The translations under genes and the position numbers were made by a program. Below are positions 1-8,754 of a stretch of DNA of 16,161 nt, piece after piece (position 1 is the stretch's first letter; each line of letters opens with the position of its first letter). This DNA comes from CAWGJF01 sp963822905. Its GTDB lineage: Bacteria; Bacteroidota; Ignavibacteria; Ignavibacteriales; Ignavibacteriaceae. The stretch covers positions 1-16,161 of the forward strand of contig CAWGJF010000004.1 of assembly GCA_963822905.1 (NCBI GenBank). Direction: 5' to 3'. The notes beneath the pieces are model-generated. The model was not told the DNA's origin, did no database searches, and saw only the letters and a list, made by a program, of their open reading frames with translations.

Positions 1-5
1 TTGAA

Positions 6-308
6 ATGGCGAGACCAAAAAAGAAACGAAAAATACTCTGTAATCCTTCTGCTTACTATTTCAAACCAAGAGGGATTCCAATTATTGAACTTGAAGAAAC
101 AATTCTTGAAGATGATGAACTCGAAGCAATACGTCTTGCAGATTTTAAAAGCTTCTCTCACGAAAAAGCTGCGGGAAAAATGAAAATTTCGCGTGCGACT
201 TTTGGCAGAATTGTTCATTCTGCAAGAAATAAAATTGCTGATGGTATTTTAAACGGGAAAGCTATTAGGATTTCAGACTCACTAAGACTTAACAGAAAGG
301 GGATATAA
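6..308 (+). CDS. DUF134 (UPF0251) family DNA-binding protein
   Basis: 100 aa, about the usual family length. The family signature is visible in order: a basic N-terminus (MARPKKKRKI), FKPRGIP at residues 19-25, DDELEAIRLADF at 36-47, and a helix-turn-helix core at about 50-72 containing AAGKMKISRATFGRI. It ends with an IADGILNGKAIRI-like tail. Members of the family are small predicted transcription regulators of unknown target, often found beside NifX/NifB-like cofactor proteins. The stop at 306-308 is one base before the ATG of the next gene, so the two are almost certainly co-transcribed. The ATG at 6 gives the expected N-terminus. Upstream sequence is cut off by the window edge, so the promoter and ribosome binding site cannot be seen. 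DNA binding is inferred from the HTH, and the target is unknown. Confidence 0.9.
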   Translation: MARPKKKRKILCNPSAYYFKPRGIPIIELEETILEDDELEAIRLADFKSFSHEKAAGKMKISRATFGRIVHSARNKIADGILNGKAIRISDSLRLNRKGI

Positions 309-309
309 A

Positions 310-729
310 ATGTCAGATTATAAAAATTCTCAATTCTCGGGGAAAATAGCAGTAGCAACAAATGATCAAAAAAGAGTAACCGGGCACATCGGCAGATGCC
401 GCACATTTATGGTTTTTGAAATAGATAAAAATAAAATCGTAAATACGGAAACAAGGGCAAATCAATTTACCAATCACCAAAGAGTCGGTGAACATCAACA
501 TCATCATGGGGAGGGACATGGAAATCATAACCACACTCATTTAATTGATGGATTAAAAGACTGTAGTTACCTAATCTCAAGTGGTGGGGGATGGCGTGTT
601 GTGGAAGACTTAAAGCAAAATAATATAATTACTTTATTTACTGATGTCGAACTAATTGACGATGCTGTAAATATGTTTTTAAATGGTGAGCTAAGACACG
701 AAGATGCACTTGAATGTAGACACGATTAA
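310..729 (+). CDS. NifX/NifB-like dinitrogenase Fe-Mo cofactor-binding domain protein with His-rich insert
   Basis: 139 aa. The N-terminal part (KIAVATNDQ, residues 12-20, then TGHIGRCRTFMVFEID at 24-39) and the C-terminal part (LISSGGGWRVVEDL at 88-101, then ITLFTDVELIDDAVNMFLNGEL) match the small alpha/beta domain of NifX, NifY and the NifB C-terminus, which binds Fe-S or Fe-Mo clusters. Between them, residues 56-77 contain nine histidines (HQHHHGEGHGNHNHTH core). Cysteines are at C30, C85 and C136. A good Shine-Dalgarno-like AAGGGG at 297-302 precedes the ATG. The gene lies one base after the DUF134 gene, which suggests a regulator-plus-client pair. No nitrogenase genes are in view, so a role in nitrogen fixation should not be assumed; metal or cluster handling is the safer inference. 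Confidence 0.85.
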   Translation: MSDYKNSQFSGKIAVATNDQKRVTGHIGRCRTFMVFEIDKNKIVNTETRANQFTNHQRVGEHQHHHGEGHGNHNHTHLIDGLKDCSYLISSGGGWRVVEDLKQNNIITLFTDVELIDDAVNMFLNGELRHEDALECRHD

Positions 730-768
730 ACAGAAAATCATTTACAATTCAACAAAAGATATAATTAA

Positions 769-1232
769 ATGGAATTGAAGGCTATCCAGGATTATTACCC
801 GGATGATGTTGCTCATTGTTATGGATGCGGTAAACTAAATGAGCACGGACATCAGATAAAAACTTTTTGGGAAGGCGATGAAAGTGTAACAAGATTTACT
901 CCCAAAGAATATCACACAGCAATTCCCGGTTATGTTATGGAGGATTGATTGCTTCTTTAATCGATTGCCATGGAACGGGAACTGCAGCATTAGCAGCTTA
1001 TCGTGCTGAAGGAAGGGATTATAATACATTACCCGCATTCAGATTTGTGACAGCATCGCTCCAGGTAGATTATTTAAGGCCAACTCCGATTGGTGTCGAG
1101 CTTACGCTGAGAGGAAAGGTTTTGGATATAAAAGGTAAAAAAGTGATTTCAGAAATTACAGTTTCAGCAAACGGTACAATTACAGCAAGAGGCGAAGTAA
1201 TCGCTGTTCAAATGCCTGAAAGTTTTAAATAA
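769..1232 (+). CDS. PaaI-family hotdog thioesterase, frameshifted
   Basis: The locus reads as one protein of about 154 aa if a single base is restored near 935-936. The first part (from ATG 769) is MELKAIQDYYPDDVAHCYGC and onward, with the C-x-x-C motif (C17, C20) that opens many PaaI-like acyl-CoA thioesterases (CxxCGxxNPxG type). It ends at a TGA at 946-948. The overlapping next frame continues with YGGLIASLIDCHGTGTAALA, the conserved hotdog-helix segment. Then come FRFVTASLQVDYLRPTP and LTLRGKVLDIKGKKVI, typical 4HBT beta strands. The likely function is hydrolysis of an acyl-CoA thioester in the cytoplasm; the substrate is unknown. There is a 39-bp gap from the NifX-like gene and no clear Shine-Dalgarno. 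The break sits at a TT pair and looks like a one-base deletion. Confidence 0.82.
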
Positions 1233-1350
1233 AAAACCGACTACTTTTTTGAAGATCATTAATTTGCTTGATTTCCGGGTAAGTTACTTGTCCTGGTTCT
1301 TATCTTCCGCATTCACACTTAAAATCAGCCATTCATACTGAAAGTAAAAC

Positions 1351-1371
1351 TGTCATAATTAAAATATGACA
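1351..1371. promoter_or_regulatory. Perfect inverted repeat TGTCATA-N7-TATGACA, candidate operator
   Basis: Seven-base arms at 1351-1357 and 1365-1371 are exact reverse complements around a 7-base AT spacer (ATTAAAA). The site lies about 70 bp upstream of the AraC-type regulator and in the only sizeable non-coding stretch (1233-1439) on the left side. The right arm ends in ATGACA, one base from a TTGACA -35 box, and a TATATT lies at 1391-1396 (19-base spacer, a little long). A repressor bound here would therefore cover a possible promoter. The arms have no run of T after them, so a terminator is unlikely. The dyad is seen directly; operator function is inference. Confidence 0.45.
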
Positions 1372-1439
1372 AAAACACTTATTTTCTCCCTATATTTTAT
1401 TTAACCTGTTATTTAGTTTCCAGATAAAATGAGCAGACA

Positions 1440-2357
1440 TTGAATTATACAAATAATAAATACTTAGATCTTCTGGATGAGAAGAACAAGCAAACTCAGC
1501 GGATAAAGCCAAAAGATAACTTTATTATTATTTCGGAGGTTAAGAATGGATATTTCACCGATGTAGTTAATCAATATTCAATAAAGTTTCCGTTAAACGG
1601 AACCGAACATTATAAAATCAACAACAAAGAATTTCTTGTTCCTAAATTGTGTTTTCTTACGGCGTCCGGACCCTGCGAGAGCGCCGGCTATTTGGAATCA
1701 AAATATCCGGTAAAAGGTTTGTGTATTAATATCAGCTTAAAATTAATTGATGAAGCTCTGACTGTTTTATCAGCCAATGAGAATATTGATCTTGAAAATA
1801 ATTTAGCCGGATATTTTAAATCAGAAAAATTTTTTGAAAATGTTTTTCCGCTTTCTTATTCGGAACTTGGACTAAAACTGCTTTCGATAGCAGAAATGTT
1901 CAAGCTTTCGGACAAGGAGTTATCATTCATTAATGAAGAAATGTTCCTGGAATTAGCAGAAAGTGTAATACGGCACGAATTTGAAAATCTTAAAAAGCTA
2001 AATTCTCTTTCTTCATTAAAAACTTCAACCAAGAAAGAAATATTAAAGAGATTACTGCTTGGAAAGAATTTTATCGACAATAATTTCAGGGAAAGCATCG
2101 AAGTTAAAGACGTTGCCAAACTTAGCTGCTTATCGGAATTTCATTTCTTCCGTTCATTCAAAGAAGCTTTTGGAATTTCTCCATACAATTATCTTATTAA
2201 AAGAAGATTAGCTGAAGCAAAAAAAATTTTACAGTCAAACAATTCCTCAGTTGGCGAAATTGCCTTTATGTGCGGTTTTGCAGATATTCATTCTTTCAGT
2301 AAATCCTTCAAAAAACATTTCGGTTATTCACCCTCACAGGCATTTATTAAAAATTAG
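1440..2357 (+). CDS. AraC-family transcriptional regulator
   Basis: About 305 aa with no frame break. The N-terminal part (about 1-190) resembles the cupin-like effector half of Bacteroidota AraC regulators, with YSIKFPLNGTEHYKI at 46-60. The C-terminal 100 residues are the AraC double helix-turn-helix: IEVKDVAKLSCLSEFHFFRSF at about 220-240 followed by FGISPYNYLIKRRLAEAKKIL, then VGEIAFMCGFADIHSFSKSF at 271-290 and the closing HFGYSPSQAF. The start is uncertain. TTG at 1440 gives the longest frame. An ATG at 1429 is out of frame and stops after four codons, so the true start could be that ATG if a base has been lost, or TTG itself. It ends 103 bp before the secreted-protein run and could regulate it, but the sequence does not prove this. 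It binds DNA in the cytoplasm; the ligand is unknown. Confidence 0.9.
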   Translation: MNYTNNKYLDLLDEKNKQTQRIKPKDNFIIISEVKNGYFTDVVNQYSIKFPLNGTEHYKINNKEFLVPKLCFLTASGPCESAGYLESKYPVKGLCINISLKLIDEALTVLSANENIDLENNLAGYFKSEKFFENVFPLSYSELGLKLLSIAEMFKLSDKELSFINEEMFLELAESVIRHEFENLKKLNSLSSLKTSTKKEILKRLLLGKNFIDNNFRESIEVKDVAKLSCLSEFHFFRSFKEAFGISPYNYLIKRRLAEAKKILQSNNSSVGEIAFMCGFADIHSFSKSFKKHFGYSPSQAFIKN

Positions 2358-2460
2358 CAGTATTTGACAAAGATCAATTTTTGCTAAAAATTATATTCGA
2401 ATTGCACTAAAGGTAGCATTCGTTAAACTGTCTTTTAATAAAATAAATGAGCTCAGATTT

Positions 2461-4272
2461 ATGAAGGCATTCTATTACATTCTTTCAATTTCAGTATACA
2501 TAATTTTTTCTCTTTCAACTTCAGAAAATTTGATAGCACAGGTATTTACTAAAATTACTGACCAAAACAATCCTGTTGTTACAGACACCTGGTCAGGTCA
2601 ATATGTTGGTGCAAGCTGGATCGATTTTGACAACGACGGATTCCTTGATTTATACATTTGTGGAAAGCCATTATACAAGAATACAGGTGACGGAAACTTT
2701 CAAAAAATTGTCACAGCACTATCCAATGAAGGCGGTGTTCAGGGCAACAGTTGGGCTGATTATGATAACGACGGGGATATTGATTGCTTTCTTGTTGCAA
2801 CAACGAGCAACACGCTCTCATATTTATTCAGGAATAACGGGAATAATTCTTTTACAAAAATTACAACAGGTGATATCGGTGACGCTAATTACAATTCCGG
2901 TTGGGGATGTTCCTGGGCAGACTATAATAATGATGGTTTTGTCGATCTGATTATTGCTGCCGCAAATAACGCAGGGGTTGTAAACCATCCAAGCCGCTTT
3001 TTTAAAAACAATGGGGACGGCACTTTTTCAAAAATAGACACAACACTTTTTACAACTCAGCTTGCACCTTACACAATTCCAACATGGTCGGATTATGATC
3101 AGGATGGTGACATCGATTTGTTTATCGGAAGCGGACCGGCAAATGGCAGTTTTGCGAGCGATTATTTGTTTGATAATCAATTACAAGAAACAGGAATTCC
3201 GAATCTTGTGAGAATAGATACTAGCATAATCGGAACCGACCTTGTTGATGGCCAGGTTTGGAACTGGATTGATTACGATAACGATGGAGATCTTGATGCT
3301 TATCTGACAAATTATTGGCAAACTATTCCAAACAATTTATACAGGAACGAAAGCAATCAATATTTTATTAAAACAACGGAGCAGCAGGTAGGAACTATTG
3401 TTACTGATCTTGGTAAAGGTTTGGCAAATGTCTGGGGAGATTTTGATAATGATGGCGATCTCGATTGTATAGTCACTAATGATAATGCCACAGATAAATA
3501 TTACAGAAACAATAATGACGGAACTTTTACAAGCGTTGCAAGCATTGAAACAACACTGGGAATCGGACCACAATACGGAATTACGGTCGGTGATTACAAC
3601 AATGACGGTTTTCTTGATCTATATATTCCAGGAACAAACACAACAAAAAGGCTTTACAGGAACGATTCGCAAAACGGGAACTCATGGATTAATATTAAAT
3701 GTGTCGGTGTTGGCGGTTCAGCCGGATCAAACTATTCCGCGATAGGAACAAAAGTAAAAGCTAAAGCAACAATAAACGGAACTCCAGTCTGGCAGATGAG
3801 AGAAATCTCTTCGCAAAACAGCTTCAACTCTATGAATATGTTGAATGTGCATTTTGGATTCGGGGATGCTGCTTCAATTGATTCTCTTATTATTGAATGG
3901 CCACGAGGAATAAAAGATGTTTACACAAATATTGTGGTCAATAATTTTTATACTGCAGTTGAAGGTCAGTCATTTGTAACTGATGTTAAAGTAAACCTGC
4001 CGGCGGTTCAATCATTCAGCCTTGAACAAAACTATCCAAATCCATTTAATCCGGCAACAGTAATCAGTTATCGGTTATCAGTAAACGGATTTGTTTCACT
4101 TAAAGTTTATGATGTTCTTGGAAATGAAATCGCAACATTGGTTAATGAAAACAAACTTGCCGGAGAATATAAAATTGAATTTGACGGTGGCGGGCTTTCG
4201 AGCGAGGTTTACTTCTATCAATTAAAAACAAACAACTATATCGAAACTAAAAAAATGATATTAATGAAATGA
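2461..4272 (+). CDS. Secreted FG-GAP/VCBS repeat protein with ASPIC/UnbV domain and C-terminal (T9SS) sorting domain
   Basis: 603 aa and intact. A signal peptide covers residues 1-27, ending SENLIAQ. Seven D-x-[DN]-x-DG repeats follow, at about 53-66 (WIDFDNDGFLDLYI), 98-111, 152-165, 209-222, 269-282, 325-338 and 376-389. These are the calcium-binding loops of an FG-GAP beta-propeller of the CRTAC1 type. An ASPIC/UnbV domain is at about 408-497 (AIGTKVKAKATING, IDSLIIEWPRG). Residues about 519-603 form the sorting domain: SLEQNYPNPFNPATVISY, KVYDVLGNEIATLVNE, ending ETKKMILMK. The family is exported across the inner membrane by Sec and across the outer membrane by a type IX system, which cleaves the tail. 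Its stop overlaps the next start (ATGA at 4269-4272), so the two are probably translationally coupled. No Shine-Dalgarno precedes it. The binding target is unknown. Confidence 0.92.
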   Translation: MKAFYYILSISVYIIFSLSTSENLIAQVFTKITDQNNPVVTDTWSGQYVGASWIDFDNDGFLDLYICGKPLYKNTGDGNFQKIVTALSNEGGVQGNSWADYDNDGDIDCFLVATTSNTLSYLFRNNGNNSFTKITTGDIGDANYNSGWGCSWADYNNDGFVDLIIAAANNAGVVNHPSRFFKNNGDGTFSKIDTTLFTTQLAPYTIPTWSDYDQDGDIDLFIGSGPANGSFASDYLFDNQLQETGIPNLVRIDTSIIGTDLVDGQVWNWIDYDNDGDLDAYLTNYWQTIPNNLYRNESNQYFIKTTEQQVGTIVTDLGKGLANVWGDFDNDGDLDCIVTNDNATDKYYRNNNDGTFTSVASIETTLGIGPQYGITVGDYNNDGFLDLYIPGTNTTKRLYRNDSQNGNSWINIKCVGVGGSAGSNYSAIGTKVKAKATINGTPVWQMREISSQNSFNSMNMLNVHFGFGDAASIDSLIIEWPRGIKDVYTNIVVNNFYTAVEGQSFVTDVKVNLPAVQSFSLEQNYPNPFNPATVISYRLSVNGFVSLKVYDVLGNEIATLVNENKLAGEYKIEFDGGGLSSEVYFYQLKTNNYIETKKMILMK

Positions 4273-6909
4273 AAAAGAAATTCCATTACATATTAGTATT
4301 CTATTTCTTTTCCGGGCATTTCATTTCAGCCCAGGTAAAAAATGACTCAACGATTTCACACGATGCAAAAAATCAAATTATAAATGAATGTGAAGAATAT
4401 CCTCACGAAGATGTTGATGCTAAAGACGTCAAAAAAGAAAATGCTTTATTTGAAGAAGCAAGGATGGAAATAATTAATTATGAAATGAATAAGGATCTGG
4501 AAATGTATTCAAGAGGACAAAAAAGATGGAATTGTGTTTTAACAAAGCAAGCTGGAATATCTGAATAAAAGTGAAAAGCAATTTGTTTCAAACTGGATTA
4601 GTCTTGGCCCGAACACTATTGATTCACTTGGCGGAAGAGTCACCTGCCATGCTTTTTATTCCTGTTGATCCGCAAATAATCTGGGCCGGATCAGAAATGG
4701 GTGGAATTTGGAGAACGACGAACGGTGGAGACAGCTGGGAATCAATGACTCACCAAAGTCGCCTTCAATGATTATTTCTGATATCGAAATAAACCCGAAT
4801 AACAGAGATGTTATTCTTGCCGGAACAGGGAATGACAGGTTTGTAGGAATAACACTCGGGGACGGAGTAGGTGTTTTGAAATCAACAGATGGGGGCCAGA
4901 CATGGTATCAAACCAGTTTTCGGTATCCGCTGGAGCAAAATGTATTGGTAGCTTTCAAAGTTTGCTCTGGAAACCTGGAAGTGCAGATAGTGTTTATATG
5001 GTCACCTGCCAGCAATGGAGTCTGGCTTTCAACCGATTCAGGTGAAAACTGGTCTTTGCTAAAAAGTGGAAGAAGCTCTGCTCTTGTCATTGATGAACTG
5101 TCCCCCCATAATTTGTATACAATTATCAGAGCAGTTGGTGTTTTTCCAAAATCAACCAACGCTGGTTAGAGCTGGACAATTTTAACTAATGGATTGCCCC
5201 AGGGATCCAATATCGGTTTTTCAGCAATGACAATTTCAAAATCAAATCCGAATCTTCTTTTTGTTTCGCTTTCTGATGCAAACAATTATGGCTCAATTGG
5301 GTTATTTAAAAGTACAGATAGCGGAAATTCCTGGGACGAAATTACAAACGCCCCAAATGCTTTATGCGTTCCTACTGTTGCAAATTTATGCCAGGGCTGG
5401 TACGTAAATGTTGTTGCAATCTCTCCTTATGATTCTGATTTGATTTTTTACGGCGGAACAACTTTCTGGCGTTCTACAAATGGCGGAACAGAAGCTGGAC
5501 TGAACTCGATGTATATTCTGCAGGAATTTATACACCGGGCAAAACCTATGTTGACGAATGGGGATAGAGGGTTCCACCCTCAGGAACAAGATGTGATTTA
5601 TGTTTTTAATGACGGTGGAGTTCAGAAATCAATTAATAAAGGAGCCTGGTGGGATAAAATAAATAACGGATTGGTTACTGGATTGGTTCACAGGATTGCA
5701 AGTTCAGCAACAGATGCAACATTAATAATAGGTGGATTTCAGGATCACGGTCTGCAAAAATTAAATAACACAAATGGAAACTTATTCTGGAAACGATGGT
5801 CCGATAATGATGGAACAAATGTCATCATTGACCCAAATAACAACAATATTTTTTTATGGAGACTTTTTTCTTGGCAATCACAGAAAAAGTACAAATGGTG
5901 GTGGAAGCCCTCAAAGTACATTCGCCATAAATAACGGAATTACCGAAGGCGGTGTTTTGATCTTGTCAATGTCTGTAATGGATCCAGCAAATTCAACAAC
6001 ATTATACACGACAAGTGTTTCTAAAATTTATAAAACTACTAACGGTGGAAGTCTTTGGTCACCTGTCGCAAGCATTCCAAATGTTTATACTTTAGCCATC
6101 GATCAGATTAATCCTGATATTGTTTATGCACACTCATACACAAACTCAAGCTGGTCGATCTGGAAATCTACAAATGCCGGAACCGACTGGACACAGATAA
6201 ATAATTCAACAAATTCCCTACCTGGCGTGTTACTGACCTGGAAACAGATCCAACTACTTCAGGAACTATTTATGCAACTAGAAACAGCGCTTCGGCACAT
6301 CAGGATCATATAAAAAAATCTACTGACTTTGGCGAACACTGGACCAATATATCTGGAAACCTTCCTGCAACATTTTTGTTTATGCAATAACTATCAGTCC
6401 GTTTAATAATACCCGAACTCTACCTGGCAACTGAGCTTGGTGTCTATGCAACCACAGACGGGGGGACCAACTGGTTTCAATTCAATGATGGTTTGCCAAT
6501 AGTACGAACTTTTGATATTCATTACCATCCGCTTGACAGGACAAAAAGAATCGCTACAATCGGCAGGGGCGTTTGGAAAGCAAAAGCAATTGATTTTATC
6601 ACGGATGTTAATGAATCCGCTACAAACATCCCCGGAAATTTTAAGCTCTATCAGAACTACCCAAACCCTTTTAATCCAAGTACGATTATTAAGTACGACG
6701 TTTTAAAGGAAAGTAAAATTAAAATCGTTGTCTATGATGAAACAGGACAGATGATTGAAACTCTATTTGACGGCGAGAAACCGGCGGGGACTTATACAAT
6801 TCATTGGAACATCAGCAAAGAATCAAAAAACATTTCCAGCGGAATATATTTCTTAAGACTTATTGCGAACAATTATTCTCAAACAATTAAGATGATTTAT
6901 TTAAAATAG
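4269..6909 (+). CDS. Secreted Asp-box (BNR/VPS10-like) beta-propeller with C-terminal sorting domain, multiply frameshifted
   Basis: Reconstructs to roughly 880 aa. The ATG overlaps the previous stop. A signal peptide (residues 1-22, ending HFISAQ) is followed by a charged helical linker, then a long propeller rich in Asp-box motifs S/T-x-D/N-x-G-x-x-W: TTNGGDSW, STDGGQTW, STDSGENW, STDSGNSW, TTNGGSLW, STNAGTDW, STDFGEHW, TTDGGTNW and others. The tail at about 6600-6909 is a sorting domain (QNYPNPFNPSTIIKY, VVYDETGQMIETLFDG, ending SQTIKMIYLK). The frame changes near 4530, 4655, 4745, 4955-5015 (probable compensating pair), 5490, 5570, 5849-5855 (T7, one T too many), 6230 and 6385. TAG at 5167-5169 interrupts the Asp box STNAG-stop-SW in frame. 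Motifs stay intact in the successive frames, so this is one gene broken recently or by sequencing error. Such propellers are found in secreted glycosidase-like and adhesive proteins; no catalytic site is visible. Confidence 0.85.
6871..6907 (+). repeat. 37-bp near-identical repeat, copy 1 (end of B-type sorting domain)
   Basis: Encodes NYSQTIKMIYLK at the C-terminus of the Asp-box protein. It matches positions 9900-9936 at 36 of 37 bases, the difference being T versus C at a third codon position. Sequence identity at this level, including synonymous sites, suggests recent duplication or gene conversion of the tail. Confidence 0.85.
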
Positions 6910-6948
6910 AATCTAATCAACCCTTTTAATTTTAAATTCAAATTACTT

Positions 6949-8738
6949 ATGAAAAAAAACACAATACATCGCGTAATTAAATTGGTCATTTTAATTTTGG
7001 TTTTGTTTCTTAATGAGGTGCACCCTCAAACATTCACAAAAATAACTACCGGAGAATTTGTAAATGATGGCGGTGAATCATTTGGTGTATCCTGGGCAGA
7101 CTTCAATAATGATGGTTACCCTGATTTGTTTATCTCAAATGGCGGTTCCGTTCCGGTTGATTCAGTGAATTTTCTTTACATCAACAATGGCGATGGTACT
7201 TTTTCTAAAATTACTACAGGGCAGATTGTTACAACGGCTGAAAAATCTAACGGAAGTACTATCGCAGATTATAACAATGATGGCTTTGCTGATGTGTTTG
7301 TAACAAACAGGGATGGAGAAAACAATTCTCTGTTTCTTAACAATGGTGATTTAACATTTACAAGAATTACTTCCGGTGATATTGTAAACAACGGTGGAAA
7401 TTCAAATGGAAGTGCGTGGGCAGATTATAATAATGACGGTCTTGTGGATTTATTTGTTGCTAATTTTTTAGGAGCAGGATTTCTTTATCAAAACCAGGGT
7501 GGGAATACTTTCACTAGAATATCCTCGGGACATCCTGTTTCAGAAGTGAATACATCAATCAGTTGTTCATGTGGGGCGATTATAACAATGATGGGTATGC
7601 CGATTTATTTGTCCCTAATGCTGAATCACCGGGAAAAGCAAATTTATTATATACCAATAATGGAGACGGTTCATTTACAAAAGTTTTAACCGGCAAAATT
7701 GTAACTGACGTCAGGGCATCAATGGGTGGAAGCTGGGGTGATTACGATAATGACGGTGATCTTGATCTTTTTGTTGCTAACCAGGTTAGCTCTGTTAACG
7801 ATTTGTATATAAACAATAATGATGAAACTTTTTCAAAACTCATTACCGGTGAAGTAGTTACGGAAACAAGTAATTCAATTAGCGGAAGCTGGATAGATTA
7901 TGACAACGACGGTGATCTGGATCTTTTTGTTACGAACTGGCAAAACGGAAAAAACTTTCTATATGAAAATTCCGGTTACCCCAATTATGAACTTATAAAA
8001 ATAACTTCAGGTTCAATTGTAAATGATCAGGAGAACTCAATGGGGGGTGCCTGGGCAGATTATGATAATGATGGAGACTTAGAGATCTTTTTATTGCAAA
8101 CCGCGGAAATCAGAACAACAGCTTTTACCGTAATGATAGCCCATCAAATCATTGGATAAATATTAAGTGTGAAGGAGTAGGTGTAAACAAATCCGCAATT
8201 GGAACAAGAATAAAAGTTAAAGCAACTATAAATGGAAATTCATTCTGGCAGATGAGAGAAGTAAATTCCCAATTCGGTTATAACAGCCAGGGCGATGCCC
8301 GAGTTCATTTTGGTCTTGGAGATTCACAAATTATCGATTCATTAATTATTGAATGGTCACCTTCTTCTCAAGAGATTTTTACGAATGTTCAATCAAATAA
8401 TTTCTTATAAGGCTACCGAAGGAAGTGGGATTTCAATTATTACTTCTGTAAATGAAAACGGAAATACAACCCCAACAGAATTTAATCTATCCCAAAACTT
8501 TCCTAACCCGTTTAATCCAGCAACTATTATTCGGTATACACTAAGCAGCAGACAATTCGTTTCAATTAAAGTCTATGATATGCTTGGTAATGAAATTGCA
8601 ACACTTGTGAATGAAAATAAGCCTGCCGGTAACTTCGAGGTTCACTTTAATGGAACAGGTTTACCAAGTGGAGTCTACTTATATAAACTCATAGTAGGAA
8701 ATTTTGCAGAAACAAAAAAAATGATTCTTCTCAAATAA
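6949..8738 (+). CDS. Second secreted FG-GAP/VCBS repeat protein with ASPIC/UnbV domain and sorting domain, frameshifted
   Basis: Reconstructs to about 596 aa. A signal peptide (1-27, ending NEVHPQ) is followed by seven very regular repeats of the form FTKITTGxIVxxxxxSxGxSW, then ADYNNDGxxDLFVxN and FLYxNNGDG. An ASPIC/UnbV domain follows at about 8157-8405 (INIKCEGVG, AIGTRIKVKATINGNSFWQM, IDSLIIEW). The sorting domain ends the protein (QNFPNPFNPATIIRY, KVYDMLGNEIATLVNE, ending ETKKMILLK). Domain order and many exact strings match the gene at 2461, so the two are paralogues. The frame breaks near 7560-7575, at the T5 run 8088-8092 (one T short) and at 8405-8406 (one T extra; removing it restores NNFYKATEG, matching NNFYTAVEG in the paralogue). 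It starts 39 bp after the Asp-box gene, without a Shine-Dalgarno, and is predicted to act at the cell surface or be released. Confidence 0.9.
7093..8100 (+). repeat. Seven tandem coding repeats of about 155-168 bp (FG-GAP units)
   Basis: The unit start, the (S/A)W-x-DY codon block, recurs at about 7093, 7261, 7417, 7572, 7734, 7890 and 8052. The spacing is 155-168 bp, i.e. 52-56 codons. Each unit has the same order: D-x-N/D-N-DG calcium loop, DLFV, a short variable loop, LY-x-NNGDG-TF and a K-I-TG-x-IV strand. The strict spacing shows internal duplication of a propeller blade. Confidence 0.85.
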
Positions 8739-8754
8739 ATTTTGATTAAAAATT

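Noticed and set aside
215..406. Antisense open frames on the minus strand (also 313-540, 1856-2119, 3337-3573, 4908-5159, 10229-10516)
   Set aside because: They lie opposite genes with clear family motifs, show no recognisable domains and have compositions typical of shadow frames.
310..729. Evidence for nitrogen fixation
   Set aside because: NifX-like domains with DUF134 neighbours occur in many non-diazotrophs, and no nif structural gene is in the window.
1233..1255. A-run/T-run hairpin just after the thioesterase stop as a terminator
   Set aside because: The stem would be only A-T pairs around an 8-base loop, without a GC-rich part.
2364..2397. Promoter with perfect TTGACA at 2364 and TATATT at 2392
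   Set aside because: The spacer is 22 bases, too long for a normal sigma-70 promoter, and this lineage often uses different promoter elements.
4269..6909. Sialidase (neuraminidase) enzyme on the basis of Asp boxes
   Set aside because: Asp boxes occur in many non-enzymatic propellers. No arginine triad, FRIP motif or other sialidase catalytic set could be identified in the reconstructed frames.
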